Shown: positions 22,401 through 34,439, counted from the first letter of the stretch. The stretch is DNA of 64,000 nt from Atriophallophorus winterbourni (GCA_013407085.1 JACCGJ010019906.1:33919-97918); one strand, 5' to 3'. Made by a program: numbers and translations. The notes: a model not told the origin generated them from the sequence alone.

Positions 22401-25400
22401 CTACAATAATATTTCTAACATTTTGAACATGTGAATCATTGTCGAGTCAATATAAATTACATTGTTCTTTAGTTTACAGGTGAGATGTTAAATCGTCCCA
22501 AGATGACTTAGTGGACTTAGAAATACACCTATCGACTAAACATCGAAACTTTTTTGTCTATAGATTTAAAGATTTGATTATACTACGAAAGTATATCCAG
22601 ATTGAATCTTGGAGACTTTGCTTGGAAACACACAGGAAGCAACTTATAATGAATTGATAATTAGTGTGTTAAAACTCATCCGTTAATTGTGTACCAGCTT
22701 ACAATAATATGCACACATGCAATCTTAAACATTGAAGTTCAACTATTCGCGAATTGGATGCAAAGTAAATCATTTTTCTAAATACGGCGAACTTGTGCTA
22801 GTTTCAGGCAAAAGCCTGGATTCGCAACCAATTGTGTACTCAGTTAAAGAATATGAACAATGAAATTTACCAAAGCAAAGACGCGTACTTTATAATAATT
22901 TGAATTTCTCACCACAGGGATGTTATACAGAGACATTTTCAAAGTATGATAGATCGTTCTCTGCCGTTATTTGCAGAACAGAAGCAAACCGCAAACGGGC
23001 TTTTCTTAAGCAGTTATCTAATAGCGATGTGAAAACTATGAAGGAGATTGGTGCAAGGATCGGGACTATGTATTTACGCGAAGCGTTCTCAAGATAACTT
23101 TCTGCCCCGTTTGAAACGTACTTACATGAATGACATCGACCGACGGAGCAAGCATACAGCGTTTTCGATTTGGCTATTCTGTGACCTTGAAAATTTGTGT
23201 GTTACTTTCAGTCTAAATGTTACCAGTATGTGAAGAACTCAGTCATAAGGACGTCATTTTGGATGCGGACAATCTAACTTTGCCGGTTTGTTTCGTTCAA
23301 TCACAGCATTAGATGTAGGTATAAAAATGGTTTATAGACCAATCCTTAGTGAAGATCGTTTACTTGGTTTCCGTAACAAACAAGTCTCATCATTTTAGCT
23401 GTAGCTGTCTGATGTTATCAAATGAAATTCATCAATTTATCAGATCAAATATCGCGGTAAAGTAATTGACAATCATTTGCAAACAAGTAAAAATTAAAAA
23501 AAGACTATCTTGACTGTAACTCGAAGGCAAAAGTTGAATGTACATTCTATGTTTTTGGTTGTTAATACTATCAATAGTTGGCATGGTTTCGATATAATTT
23601 CTCATTGTTAATGAAACGAGAATCGAATTTTCAAAATAAATTCGCGAAGCCAAGATTTACGAGCATTATATAATACCATTTTACACCCAAATTACTTGCG
23701 TGAATCAATATTAGAATACATTATGATATGGTATGAGAGAGAGTTCTTGTACAACATTAGGATTCCACTTACTTTATCTTTTGCACCGCCTTGAGTTTCA
23801 TCATATTACTGTGTTGCTTCATTCGGAATCTGATTTGTTTCCGGTGCATTGCGTTTAACTTTTTCAATGAAGGTTGTTCGGGATTGTCCGGAATGAATGC
23901 CTCGTGGCGTGCGGACTGTTTGATGAACGATTTCAGCGCTCTGTTGAAGAAAAACAACGAAATCGTATAAAATTTCTTCTAAAATCAAATTCAAGTGACA
24001 GAAAACATATTCATTTATTTTCTGGGAATCTTTGAGTGACATTAATGGTAAGATCGTGAAAAATACTATTTATTAAGAAGGTGTATGTAAATAAAACCCG
24101 TTAGACAGTCCGTTTTGATACAGACGTTGCGATGACGTTATTTGTTATAAATTCTCTTTCTTTATTAGTGCGATTGGCTTGTGATCATTTTTCGGTTGAC
24201 AGGTTATGCGAAAAATTGTTTGCCACATATATTTTAAAGGTTGATTTATGAAGTCTAGAAAGATTTGTTTGCGTTTGCAACACATTTCGGATTGACCTTC
24301 TGCAAACTTGAAATCAGTTCACCGAAAATTCTGTATAAGTTAACCAGGTATCTCGGTAGAAATATATCTATTTTGCATATTTTATCCTAAATTCTGATGT
24401 TTAAAACCTATTTAATGCGTAAGTTCTGTGTTGCTATCATACATACACCAGAACCGGTTTCTAGCTGTTTGCCGTGATCATGTGGAGACAGTTAGATTAG
24501 GTTCAGTTGGCCAGTTTAATATTTGGAAATCTGATTCAGGATTCAGGAGAATTTAGTTTCCGAATATTTTGTGAAGCGTTGCGTAATTTGACACTTTAGC
24601 TTGGTCATATCGAGGGTTTCATTTCTTATTTTAAATAAAAATGAATATATTTATTCGAAGAAAATCCTCATTTCATGCAAATTCATCATAAACTCTCGAT
24701 GACCAGTTTCGTGCGGATTACATGCATCAGTCAAACGGCGGGACCAAATCAGTTGAAGGAGGAGCTCGCATCCACGCTTGCTATTTGGATGTCTAAAACG
24801 TTTGATAAAGTTGATCACTTTCGACTTCTGCTGGAGCTGAAACAGATGGGTATCGACTAAGAGCTACTCGTATGGCTTGAAAACTACCTCACTAAGCGCA
24901 AGGCTATTGTGTGAATCAACGGGGTACATTCACGAGTCGTTGGCGCTTCTAGTAAACTACTGCGGGGTTCCGTTTACGGGTCAGTACTTTTCGTCGTTTA
25001 CATCAACCAGCTACCATAAATGCTCTCATGTAAAGTGGTTCTTCTTTGCTGGCGATATTAAAATTTGGACGCAGATAATACTTTTTGCTGATTATTAGCA
25101 GCTGCAATGTGATTTGGATGCTATCAAAGAATGGTCGGTTAGGAATAAGCTGAAACTCAATTTTTAAAATGTAAGCTTCTCCAAATTGGTAAACGTTTCC
25201 AATACTAATATCACTTTGGGAAGACGATTTTGAGCTAGACCGAGTCGAAAAGTATGCGTTGTGTGGTCAGCTACAAGCGTGATTCCGGGTAGGCTGTGAC
25301 TCATTTAAATAAGCCTTCTCACCTGAAACGTTGCCCACAATCTTGAAAACTAATAAATCCCATCCATAGAGCATCGCAAGTTCGTATTCAATAATAAAAA

Positions 25401-28400
25401 GTATGTACTATTGCTTGATAGAATATACCGTCGTGCAACCAAACTCGTAAGTTGTTTTTCTTCAGAAACTAACGTATCCGGAACTTGCGCAAAATCTGAG
25501 CCTCTCCATCCTATTTCAAATAAGCTTTCAGAGTGATGTGCTACTTGCGTACAAAAACATTACACACACCACATCATGTATTAAAACATTTAGTCAAATA
25601 CTGTGAGCGGTGACATATACACAGCTACTAATTGACACTAAAATTCCCCATTCCCCTATTATCCGTCGCCACTAATTTTATTCCGTACGTGTCTGTTTCC
25701 TTTGTAACACCCTCCACGAAAGTATTGTTACCGATCCCAGAGTCACAATATTTATTCGAAATGTTGACACGTATTTGTTGCATACAGATTTGACAACACC
25801 TGCGTATTAACTCTTGGGAATATTCAACGGGTCTATGCTAAAATAAATTTTTGAATCATGAATCTTGAATCAAGGGACAGTTAGATCAGGATGTGTATGC
25901 CTTGGAGCAGTGGATGAATGATGCACACAGTTTGAATATGTTGTGATGTATGTGTGATGTAAATGCATGTAAATGTGGAATGTAAATGTGGATTCAACCA
26001 ATTTGCATGTGTGTAGACACGTATGATTGAATATATATTATATATGCTATATAAAAAATGAACACGCACGGGACTTTTCGAGAATTCTTCATTTTATTTC
26101 GCTGCTTTCTAATCCGCTGATACATGCGGGATTTCCAAACGGATTTCACATCGTTGGTAGTTCCGGAATCCTTCTGGTCTGAAATATGAAGATCCTTTAT
26201 TCCAAGCAAATTTGTTAGCGAATCGCCTTGATCATCACCTTCTGGGTTCATTTTGTTTGAGTTGTTTGGAATATTCTCGTCTATGGAAAATTTGATTAAT
26301 TTAGTCACTTGACAATATTAAAGATCACAAATGTATTTATTAAATTTATTCGTTGGGAATTCAAAAGTTTCTATAATGAATGATGAAACATTGGCATAAA
26401 TGTACAAGGTATATTTAATAGCTACAACTTTGAAATCGGTAGATGTCAGTTTTTCATTATTCAAATTTTTAATATTGCATAAAAATTACGATTGTTAAGC
26501 AGAAATACACTAATCAATATATGAATAGACGTAATTTAACCTAATAAATATTATCAATAGATAAAATGCTGAAAACCTCTGGTTAAACATAACCTACTAA
26601 ATGGATAATCACAAAAAAGTTGGACGAATTAATTGCAATTACTTGTAAAATATAGATCAGTAGCCATTCTGAATGAACTTGTGCCTTTTAGAACATTGAC
26701 TTCAAATCAACCTGTTTCATAATTGATTTAGAAAAGTTTTATTGAATGAAATATCGTTGCATTAAGAGTTGATCGTTGGTTTTCCGTTGGGTACACGATA
26801 ACAACAAAATATGAAGATCGAGAATAAAGCACGTTCTGCTTAATAACTGTGAGGAATGTTTTGTGCATTCGACCAGAGCATAAATGAATAAATCTCAAAC
26901 ACAAACCAAGGGTTCCAATCGAGAGATAACTGATAATCTGCTGAATGAAACTACAATTCCCATCGCTGACAACAGATGCAGAGAGTTTCCTTTTAAATTT
27001 AGTTAACCTGTAGTCCAAAACACCTAAACATTCTCGTTGCTCATTTTGTATAGTCTCTGATAGACTAATAATTATGAAAACCTATGGCTATTTTTGATTC
27101 GTGATTAGTAAGAAAATATAAGATAACCCATCTAAGTGCTCGTATTTCGGTTTGACTAATGTTCTTTGTTTACTATAAATCTAGATGATGAAAATCTATT
27201 ATTGAAATTTTAGAAGTCGCTTATTTTTAAAAATATTATTCTATTATGACGCTGCCGATAGAAGTGGTATGTAAGTATCTTATAAGAGGAATCAAATTTC
27301 CGATATATAAGTGGAAAATTTTAAACACTGATAGCAAGAGAAATCTTTACTTCAGTTACTTTTACAAATTATTTAGAACCATTTAAATCGAGTGATGTAA
27401 AATAAACATCATTCGTTCCAGAAAAATATGAAAACGAATGTGAATTCATGATTTAATGGTTCCTAACAATAACCAGAAGAAATCAAAAATTCATGACCTC
27501 ATCAGAGTTGGTATAGTTGAAAACGATTGTAGGAAATAAGATTTCACGTAAAAACATTTTTATTCGGAGAGCATCCATTATTCCCTTAAATACAAAAAGC
27601 TTCCCCGTCTAGGCACAGAATATTTGAGCTGCTGACTTTCAACCGATATTAACATTGAAACCAAAAAAGCTGAAATCTTAAATTCGCTCTCTAAAACACT
27701 TTTTTGAATGCACGTTTGATTAGAGATATAGTGCTGCGTTTCTATCTATCTGTGCACAATATTCTCCAGGTTGTGTAGAATTTTATACCCAAATGTTTCG
27801 TATTCTTTTAAGATTTTAAAATGTCAAGGCTGCCTGGCGTTCAAGCACTCGGTGGTAAAAACGGATGATGATAATGACGACAACCCACTAAGTGTGTTAT
27901 ATGGCGAACAACAGAGAACCCTCCTAGAGTATAGAATTCTAAAAACGTGCACACTAAATATAAATGTGTGTTTTAATAAAACTGATATAATGCATTACGA
28001 CACTGAAGGCTCGTGAAAAGAATTTCAAATGTTATGAAGGACGTGAAGCAAACTTGAATTATATTTAATCGATGAGATTGGAACTCTATATGATGTGCTG
28101 GTTACAAAATGGATTGATTTACAAGAGTATGGAGATCCCATTCATAAATAACCCTACGTCCAGATGAAATCCTAGGAATCTGTAGAAATTCCGAACTCGG
28201 CTGGTTGCTTTCACGTCTTTCCTCGTCAAATGGATCGAGCCTCCGTCTACAATTATTTGATCGTCTGACACAAAACAAATTTGCCAATTATTCACAAAAG
28301 AGAACTGAGATTCAGCTTCAATTTGTTTTTTAAGACTGAGGAATAATAAGATTTTGTTTTCGAGTTATGCATTGCCTGTCATAAAGTTTTTAGGTAATAG

Positions 28401-29571
28401 GCCAAAAATGTGTCGCATTTAAATTGGCTCAAAAATCTGAATCACAGATAGCAAGTATATTTCTGATGAGATAATGACAAATACAAATGATATTCAATAG
28501 TAAAAATTTGTGCATGAACATAATAGATTTTACGCGGTATTCGTTAAGTGAGTCCATTCTTCACTATTATCAAATTATCGCACTAATATACATGAACAAA
28601 TGTTTGTGAAGACGCTATTATTTTCATGTATACAATATATAAATGTACATAAGACAACCAAGTGTTCATGTGATTATAACTCAGCCTATTATTAAAATAA
28701 AAATGAAGAAAATGGAAAAGATTCTTCTGAGAAATCGAAATAAATAGCATTCATTTGTTGGGTAGAGTTAATCAGTGTTATCAACATGATTATGATCATC
28801 ATCATCATTATAAACATCATCATCATGGCTATTGTAAAGTTGATTCGGTTCCTGAGAGATCGCATCGCAAACATTTGTTTCATTCAATATCTGCAACCCC
28901 GGCAGGTTGTAGCGATTACCCTAGCAGGTTGTAGAAATAATGCACAGTACCTGACCAGGCGTAAAATCTGAAATTCTAATAATAATGAAGTCACAATACT
29001 AACAAGCATTAAATAATATTTTCAGTCACAATTTCGACTCACCTTGCAGTAAATGGTTTTGCCTAAGAAAACTTAATATATTATTTGTTCCTGAATTCAA
29101 AACATTTTCTGGTGGGTATGTTATCGGATTATTCTTTACATTTAGTGAACGCAATTTCTTTAAAAGACCTGAAAGATTTGTAAATTTAAAAATAAAGAAT
29201 ACCTAATTCATTTGGGAGACAATGAATGTGATTATTTTCAAGTAGCAATACACTCAGTTCTTTGAGATTAACAATTTCTTTTGGTATATTCTTAAGCATA
29301 TTTGAGCGCAAGTCCAGCCACTTCACATTATGAAGCGCCTCAAAAACATGTGCTGGAATATCGGCTATCATATTTTTAGCAAGGCATATTTTCTGCGAAC
29401 CATGAACCAAGAATGAATTACTGTCAAATTATTCATTGACAAAATGTTTTCTGGAAATGCATACAATCCACAATTACATAGGTTTAAGTTGTTTCCAATA
29501 AAATATTTATTTTCCTCTGATTTTCGTGGAAAATCAGTAATTGGTACGAGTGTGCGTTCTACTTCTGTCAT
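19325..29571 (-). CDS. LRRC27-like leucine-rich-repeat/coiled-coil protein gene (multi-exon; middle and 3' end unresolved)
   Basis: Gene-level entry. The 5' exons (29571-29422, 29392-29203, 29168-29043) encode leucine-rich repeats followed by a YPPENVL...ILSFLRQ cap. The 3' exons (26280-26070, 23940-23773, 21153-21053, 19704-19542, 19463-19325) encode a basic, charged, helical region. Every junction within the two chains is GT-AG and keeps phase. The LRR block, its spacing to the charged C-terminal half, and an IDNRELQ segment resemble animal LRRC27; I infer that family but could not run a search. LRRC27 function is poorly known, so none is assigned. Introns are 29 and 34 nt at the start and 1-3 kb later, containing transposon debris. 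The last coding exon, expected below 19325, was not found. Confidence 0.75.
19542..19704 (-). CDS. LRRC27-like internal exon (MIDNRELQ segment)
   Basis: The acceptor CCTTGTTGCAG at 19705 is strong and the donor is GTAAGC at 19541. It encodes SNIRVLNAPFDVTKTGLK, then MIDNRELQDFRHYGIEPEPRP and a Pro-rich stretch. Incoming phase 1 matches the previous exon. The IDNR segment is one of the motifs that suggested LRRC27. Confidence 0.78.
20285..20480 (+). repeat. Diverged unit of the ~240-bp repeat, subfamily B
   Basis: CTTTGTTTACCACTTTTTCAC and GACGACAAACAGCCAGAAAC match the subfamily B unit at 44100-44235 and 56985-57120 in order and spacing. Lies in an intron of the LRRC27-like gene. The rest of that intron (20481-21052) shows nothing. 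Confidence 0.55.
21053..21153 (-). CDS. LRRC27-like internal exon (KMETWKSTYQKEQQK)
   Basis: The exon starts after TTTTTCAAAG (21154) and ends at a strong donor GTGAGT (21052). The 101 nt encode a Glu/Lys/Arg-rich helix, GKMETWKSTYQKEQQKLRM, in the position of the QEW...RM.K-type helix of LRRC27. The junctions on both sides keep phase (incoming 2, outgoing 1). Confidence 0.75.
21154..23772. other. Intron of the LRRC27-like gene, nothing recognised
   Basis: A plus-strand open frame at 22900-23097 has a coding-like basic stretch (EANRKRAFLKQLSNSDVK) but no family, start context or splice sites that support it. The remainder is AT-rich. Confidence 0.4.
23773..23940 (-). CDS. LRRC27-like internal exon (basic helical)
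   Basis: The acceptor TTCTTCAACAG at 23941 and a consensus GTAAGT donor at 23772 bound 168 nt encoding ALKSFIKQSARHEAFIPD and then a long basic helix (MHRKQIRFRMKQHSNMMK). It joins in phase 2 to both neighbours. Coiled-coil potential in the second half fits the charged C-terminal half of LRRC27-type proteins. Confidence 0.72.
24440..24520 (-). repeat. Partial ~240-bp repeat, subfamily B
   Basis: Plus-strand ACCGGTTTCTAGCTGTTTGC then GTGGAGACAGTTAGATTAGG is the reverse complement of the subfamily B core. Confidence 0.6.
24690..25830 (+). mobile_element. CR1/Jockey-like retrotransposon 3' half (RT to C-terminus)
   Basis: A palm motif AIWMSKTFDKVDHFRLLLE is at 24778-24835. Degraded GVPQGSVLGPLLF-like sequence follows near 24965-25010, LLDRIYRRATKLV near 25410-25450 and FYSVRVCFLCNTLHES near 25680-25730, the counterpart of the terminal RV..WNSLPE motif. 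Frames change many times. It sits in an intron of the LRRC27-like gene in the opposite orientation to it. Confidence 0.75.
26070..26280 (-). CDS. LRRC27-like internal exon (charged linker)
   Basis: The acceptor TTTTCCATAG ends at 26281. The segment encodes a polar, acidic stretch (MNPEGDDQGDSLTNLLGIK) followed by a basic one (VWKSRMYQRIRKQRNKMK). A donor CCC|GTGCGT at 26069 gives outgoing phase 2, which matches the next exon. The donor is not the strongest consensus, so the last few residues are less certain. Confidence 0.6.
26281..28122. other. Unresolved intron region of the LRRC27-like gene
   Basis: A phase-compatible exon joining 28123 to 26280 should exist here if the model is right. 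The minus-strand frame 26728-27018 was considered, but its phases do not fit. The only recognised feature is the RTE-like tail at 27815-27885. Confidence 0.35.
27815..27885 (+). mobile_element. RTE-like 3' tail fragment
   Basis: GGCTGCCTGGCGTTCAAGCA then CTCGG and a GATGATGATAATGACG tail match the 3' end of RTE copy 2 (42085-42152), where GTGGCAGTTAAGCATTCGG precedes GATGATGATAATGATG. Only the last ~70 bases are present, as in heavily 5'-truncated insertions. Confidence 0.55.
28123..28264 (-). CDS. Possible LRRC27-like middle exon
   Basis: The acceptor TTTTGTGTCAG at 28265 and a donor GTAAAT at 28122 bracket an open segment with coding-like composition: RRRLDPFDEERRESNQPSS, then RVIYEWDLHTL. 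Its incoming phase (2) and outgoing phase (0) do not match the flanking exons I could define, so at least one exon on each side is missing or this exon is misplaced. No family recognised for the segment itself. Confidence 0.35.
28770..28967 (-). CDS. Possible LRRC27-like exons 4-5 (acidic segment)
   Basis: After the exon 3 donor (phase 1), the acceptor TTTCAG at 28968 would start a 17-nt exon (28967-28951, DFTPGQ after joining). It is followed by a ~60-nt intron ending in TTGCAG at 28891 and an exon from 28890 encoding ILNETNVCDAISQEP and then an Asp/His-rich run. The frame stops at about 28770 and no in-phase GT donor was found before it, so the 3' boundary is unknown. The Asp/His run overlaps an ATC/GAT microsatellite. 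Tentative. Confidence 0.35.
28783..28830 (+). repeat. ATC/ATG microsatellite
   Basis: Imperfect ATCATCATC run; its complement encodes the Asp/His-rich stretch of the possible exon 5. Confidence 0.8.
29043..29571 (-). CDS. LRRC27-like 5' exons 1-3 with 29-nt and 34-nt introns
   Basis: Exon 1 starts at an ATG at 29571 (MTEVERTLVPITDF) and ends at 29422. Intron 1 (29421-29393) is only 29 nt, from GTAATTC to TTCGCAG. Removing it gives NNLTKICLAKNMIADIP, a perfect LxxLxLxxN repeat, which either frame alone would break. Exon 2 (29392-29203) holds VKWLDLRSNMLKNIP and LSVLLLENNHIHCLP. Intron 2 (29202-29169) is 34 nt, from GTATTC to TTTCAG. Exon 3 (29168-29043) completes LGLLKKLRSLNVKNNP and the YPPENVL cap, then a GTGAGT donor. 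At least four repeats of 22-24 residues are visible. An upstream in-frame stop at 29589-29587 supports the chosen start, unless a further 5' exon exists. Confidence 0.88.
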
Positions 29572-29589
29572 TTTTGATGACAAATGTCA

Positions 29590-32500
29590 CATGGTGTTTC
29601 AAAGATATGCCATGCAGGTTGTTACATCAAATTGCAAATAGGTGAAGTAAAACAAAGACGCACGCATTTATTGATCAATAACGTTAAGTTTCATTGTAAC
29701 CATATTTCACGCGATGTATAATCCATTTAGTTCATATGATTTATGTCTGCAATTCAGATTAAACATGTTAACCATAGTTTATGATAAAGAATAAAGATAT
29801 GGTGAAATGTTTGCAAAAAATAGGCCTTTATATGTGTAGAATGAACGATGTTATTACCACATTAATAGATCAAAAGGCACTTATAAAGCTCAGAATTTGA
29901 ACTGTTAAACTCAATATTATCCCGGACATAGTATCAACGTTTAGAAAAATTAGTTGTCCACTTGGTGTCCAATATTTATATATGATGAATATCGGTCTTG
30001 CATGCGAAAAACTGGCGCGCTTGATATGAGACTAAAACAAATTAGAAATTTTTGGCGGTCTCAATCGTGCCAGGGACAAAAACTGAGACAAGTAAGTAAG
30101 CTTTTTGAAAACTATGCATCTTAATAAAAATGAATAATCAATGAAATAAAAAATTTCAACAGATTCGATTAAAATAGTGATCTTATAATCAAGTGATTAC
30201 GAAGCTTCGTTTTTATAGTAATTGAAGGAATGTGATTTCACATTATTACAGGTGAATCGTTACTTAGTATCTCTATGCGGCGATATAGCACTATATAATA
30301 TAATCAACATGTCTATGAATATAAACGTTTTATTTTTCGTTTTAGCTCTTCTATCGTATTTCGATCTCCACGTTAGAATACAAAACTTGTGTCGGTAAAA
30401 CGTTTGGTAATTGTCGTGTGAAATCCTTTAATGTATGGAAGAATCTCGCGTAACTAAACATTTACAATATTCCTTGTCTTATACATGTAAAAATTACACA
30501 GATTAGTTATTCAAATTCTCCCATGAGATGCGATCTAATCCCAGTTTGCAATATGCTTACCACTGTTTTCAACCTATTTAAAACTCAACCCAGAGCTTAA
30601 ATTCTATCAACATACGAGGTCATATTTGCCTGATGGAAATACGACACAATAAACCGAACGACGTTTGGCGCTTGTGTTTCGTTTTGAATATTATCACATG
30701 TGCTTACCTTTGCAGACGAAGCAAAGCGGTAATGCAAGATAAATTTTATTACTGACATGCAGAACCAGCAAGCAGCTCATGACATGATTCATGCCTGGCT
30801 ATATGAAGAAATAATGTCACTGAAAACATAATCTTCTCTTTATAATAGCCTAATAGCAAGTTCACCAAAGAATATAATATCGAATATATTATTTTTCAAG
30901 TAATCTTTATTGAAAGGATTTGGACGTGAATATTCAGTCCGAATTAAGATGTTCCATGCAATGTGAACTTACAGCAACTTGGGTCCACTCAGAAAATCTC
31001 TTGACTCTTTTATCGCTAATATTATTGCCAAGTAAGTTTCAACCTGCATCCGTCCCCATTTCGAATGTTCCAAACAAGTATGGGTGCTTTGTTTGAAAAA
31101 AGATATTTAGATATTTCAACGTTCACGACGCAAGTCGACGGAGCGCGTCCTTCACCTTCAGATCTTTCAAACAAAACACAGTTCAGAATTCTGAAATCGT
31201 TTTTACTCCAATACCGATGACAACAGGGATTAACTAATTTTTATTTCAAACGTACTAAATCGAAGAACGTTTCTTGAAGATTTTAGTTACATCTGTCTCA
31301 TTTAATACAGCGGTGTGGTCACACGTTTATATTTCATCACAATCATGGGAGGTTTGAATGTCGCATTTGCTCTCCGCGCTTTGCAATTTCAGAACAGTTT
31401 ACATACACAGATGTTACAAACTGAGCCCTTTTAAAAAAGAATCAATAGATATTTTTCATGGACAAGTATGTTTTATGTTTAATTACATTTCTTATAATAA
31501 TTAATGATATTTTCCACTATTCTACTTGATCTATATTTTTGTTAGTCTTGTAAAGCGTAGCGAAGGAATGCATTATAAAATAATATTTGCGCGCATGCGT
31601 TGTTATATGTAGATTCAATTTTCTGTTGATCTTCGATATTTATTCTGTGCGTATTTCTTTGATACAAGGGTAAATTCAATTACCCGTCAATTGTTTTTTT
31701 CAAGATTGCAATGGTAGTGCAAAAACTTTCAAATTTTAACGATTTTAACTTAAATTAATTGTTGTAATTAATTGTTCGTTGAGCGGACTTTACTCTCATG
31801 ATTTTCTTATACATACGAATGATGCGTTTATTGATCATAATGGAATATTGGTGTTATCTGAGATTATAGTACACTTCGGAGCATGCATGCCACACTGGAT
31901 ATTACGCAGGATATCAGTAATCACAATATTCTTTTGATCGTTGCTTTATGCGATCATTTTTTTAAACTATCAATATCACTGATGAATAATCACAAATTCA
32001 CAAGTTAATCCGAGCAATGAGAATTCGAAATAAATAAATTACTTTTATACTATTTTATTTTGAAAAATCACTGAAACAATCGCCTGCGTTTTGAAGATGA
32101 TAGTAAATGTACAGAATATACTGACGAAAATAGCCATAGCATGAAGGATATTAAGTAATGCTACTTTGACCATGAATTTTGCAATGACTAAAACCTCGCA
32201 TTAATCATCCATGACACGTTTTCTTGCCTCAAACATTTTCCGTTTCCGTTCATTTTACTTTAGCTTTATAATAAAATATTCTCAATGTGACAATTGAAAA
32301 TTGAATCAGGTAAATTAATACCAGATCAATGGTTCAAAATATTGTTCTTTTTTGCTTATTATACTAGACGCATTTGGTTTAAATAGCTGTCGATAGTAAG
32401 AGGTACTCGGAATTACTAAAACCCACCAGATTGATTTTCATATCAAAAGCCATTTTTAATCAAACACAAATACAACATTTTTATCCTATTTTTATCCCCA

Positions 32501-34439
32501 TATTTCGTTAAGCATTTAATAAGTTGTGTTGTAGCTAAAGAGCGATGACGAATTAATAAATTAGGCTAGAAAATTAGGGGCAATGGAACTTTGATTTGAT
32601 ATATTAAGGCGTCACTTATCAGGAAATTAATAACGTAAGGTGCTGTGCGGACGAATAAATTTGTGTTCACGTACATTTGGATTGATTTCTTTACTCGTTT
32701 GTCGGACGGTTCTTATATCATTGAACTCGTCTGGACCCTTGAAAATCCACGTTTTCGTGTTATAAACCAAATGTGCCTACGCGTGCAATAGCCTTGGCGA
32801 TAGAGAATATCGTTTGTGTACGAATAATGTTAAGAAGATCACATCATTTTGAATCGACTGATAGGTTTTTCAAATCTGTCAGATGAAAGCTTGTTGTACC
32901 GCATCACTTTTATTCAAACTTGTTTGCCTATTACCGCTTGCATCGCGTTACTCCGACTCAATTCATTCACACCACCGATAGTTATCGATCGATAAGAAAC
33001 TGCATCGTTAAGTGCCTTGACTTATTCCATACTGGACGTATCAATGATACGAAAGATGACCTCAAATTCCCAGACAAAAAGGCAGATTGTGATGCGTTTC
33101 AAATTTTCAACAAAGCAGTGTGATGGATCTGTCGTAGTTAATTTATTTTCTTGCTTGAATACAGTGTGTAAAACTGTGATAAATCCCTAATGATGAAAGT
33201 GGTATCGCTTAAAAATTACGTTGATTTCAACGGTGTTTGGTGCGTACGTGGTGAATTTCGAAGTAAGCAGCATAGTGATACACCAACAAATCTTTCTTAT
33301 AAGGCACATTTAGAATCTTGAATAGATATTTTATGAAAATGTAAGCAAAAACTTGAGTAAATATACCTAAATGTTTTTGGTAGATAAAATTGCAAACGCA
33401 ATTCCACACGACATACATGTTGCTGAAGACGAAAAGAGAATTAGAAAAATACGCTGAAACTACTCCATTTAGTGACTGTGGTGACAACGTATCCAGGTGT
33501 AATTAAGATGGAGCTAGTGAACCATGCTTACGGTGTTCCTCATCTTTTACAACGATGAACACTGGCCAGTACTCACCACCATCTAGATTTCAAATCCTAG
33601 CAACCCAAAACCGCAACACTACTGCAAATTCAACTGAGTCCAATGTCGCTCTCATTGTAATCTGCACAAATGTACCGGAGTCGAAATATACAATTTTTCA
33701 GCATAACAATCACAAGAGCTCAAGTAATTGGCTATGATCTGTACAAACCTGGGCTAGAAATATTTAGTGCCTACTACAATGGCACGCTTAACTTGGCATA
33801 AAAGCTCCTCAGAGGCAGACCGACTGCGCTTATTAAGGGTGACGTTGCGAACTAGATGGGGAATGGGAGAAGTCATCCATAATACGTATCTACTCAGTTG
33901 TTGTCCCAGTTTGACCTTTAAAACCAATCCAAAATACCCTGGTTTGAAATGAACGTCAATCCACCTGTCGAAGTAAGTTTACTCCACGTAGTTTAATTTT
34001 CTTCGGTGTGGCCAAATTGGTGATGCAATATCAGATTACGAATCAAAACAACGTGATTTGAAGCTATGGTTATAAATTTCCGATCTCAATGGAACTTTTG
34101 ATTCAATTGTTATAGATACTTTTAGAAAACCTTGATTCTCAAAATACTAAAGCAACAGGCCTAGTCCACTAAAGACAACTTTTATAACGACTAGCATGAC
34201 TGTTGCTATCAATACCAACTGGAAATCGTACCGCGCAATACGTTCACCAGACGTGAGAGTAAGCGTGCCTAAGTGTGTTCCCTTACTAACACCCAGAGAA
34301 CCACGAAGTCACAGTTTGATAACAATCTTGTTAGCAGTTGAAATGTTACTTAGAACCGAAATAGGACAGACCTATCGTGAGTCAGACAAATAGCTACACT
34401 ACACGATCAAATATTGTGTAAGATAAATTCGAACAAGTG
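29590..34439. other. Long AT-rich stretch with almost no recognisable content
   Basis: At 30640-30860 a plus-strand reading has FADEAKR, a stop, and then DMQNQQAAHDMIHAWLYEE, which resembles the RT catalytic box and the helix after it in CR1-like elements. This may be a small fossil. Open frames at 33555-33952 and 34196-34393 precede the CR1-like element and could be its 5' part, but carry no motif. Nothing else seen. Confidence 0.4.

Noticed and set aside
22900..23097. Host exon with basic helix
   Set aside because: Coding-like composition only; no splice sites, homology or partner exons.
26728..27018. Extra exon of the LRRC27-like gene
   Set aside because: An acceptor-like TACAG exists, but the incoming phase needed is not offered by any upstream exon and the composition is hydrophobic, unlike the rest of the region.
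28786..28971. Ile/Met-rich small protein on the plus strand
   Set aside because: Low-complexity translation of the ATC microsatellite.
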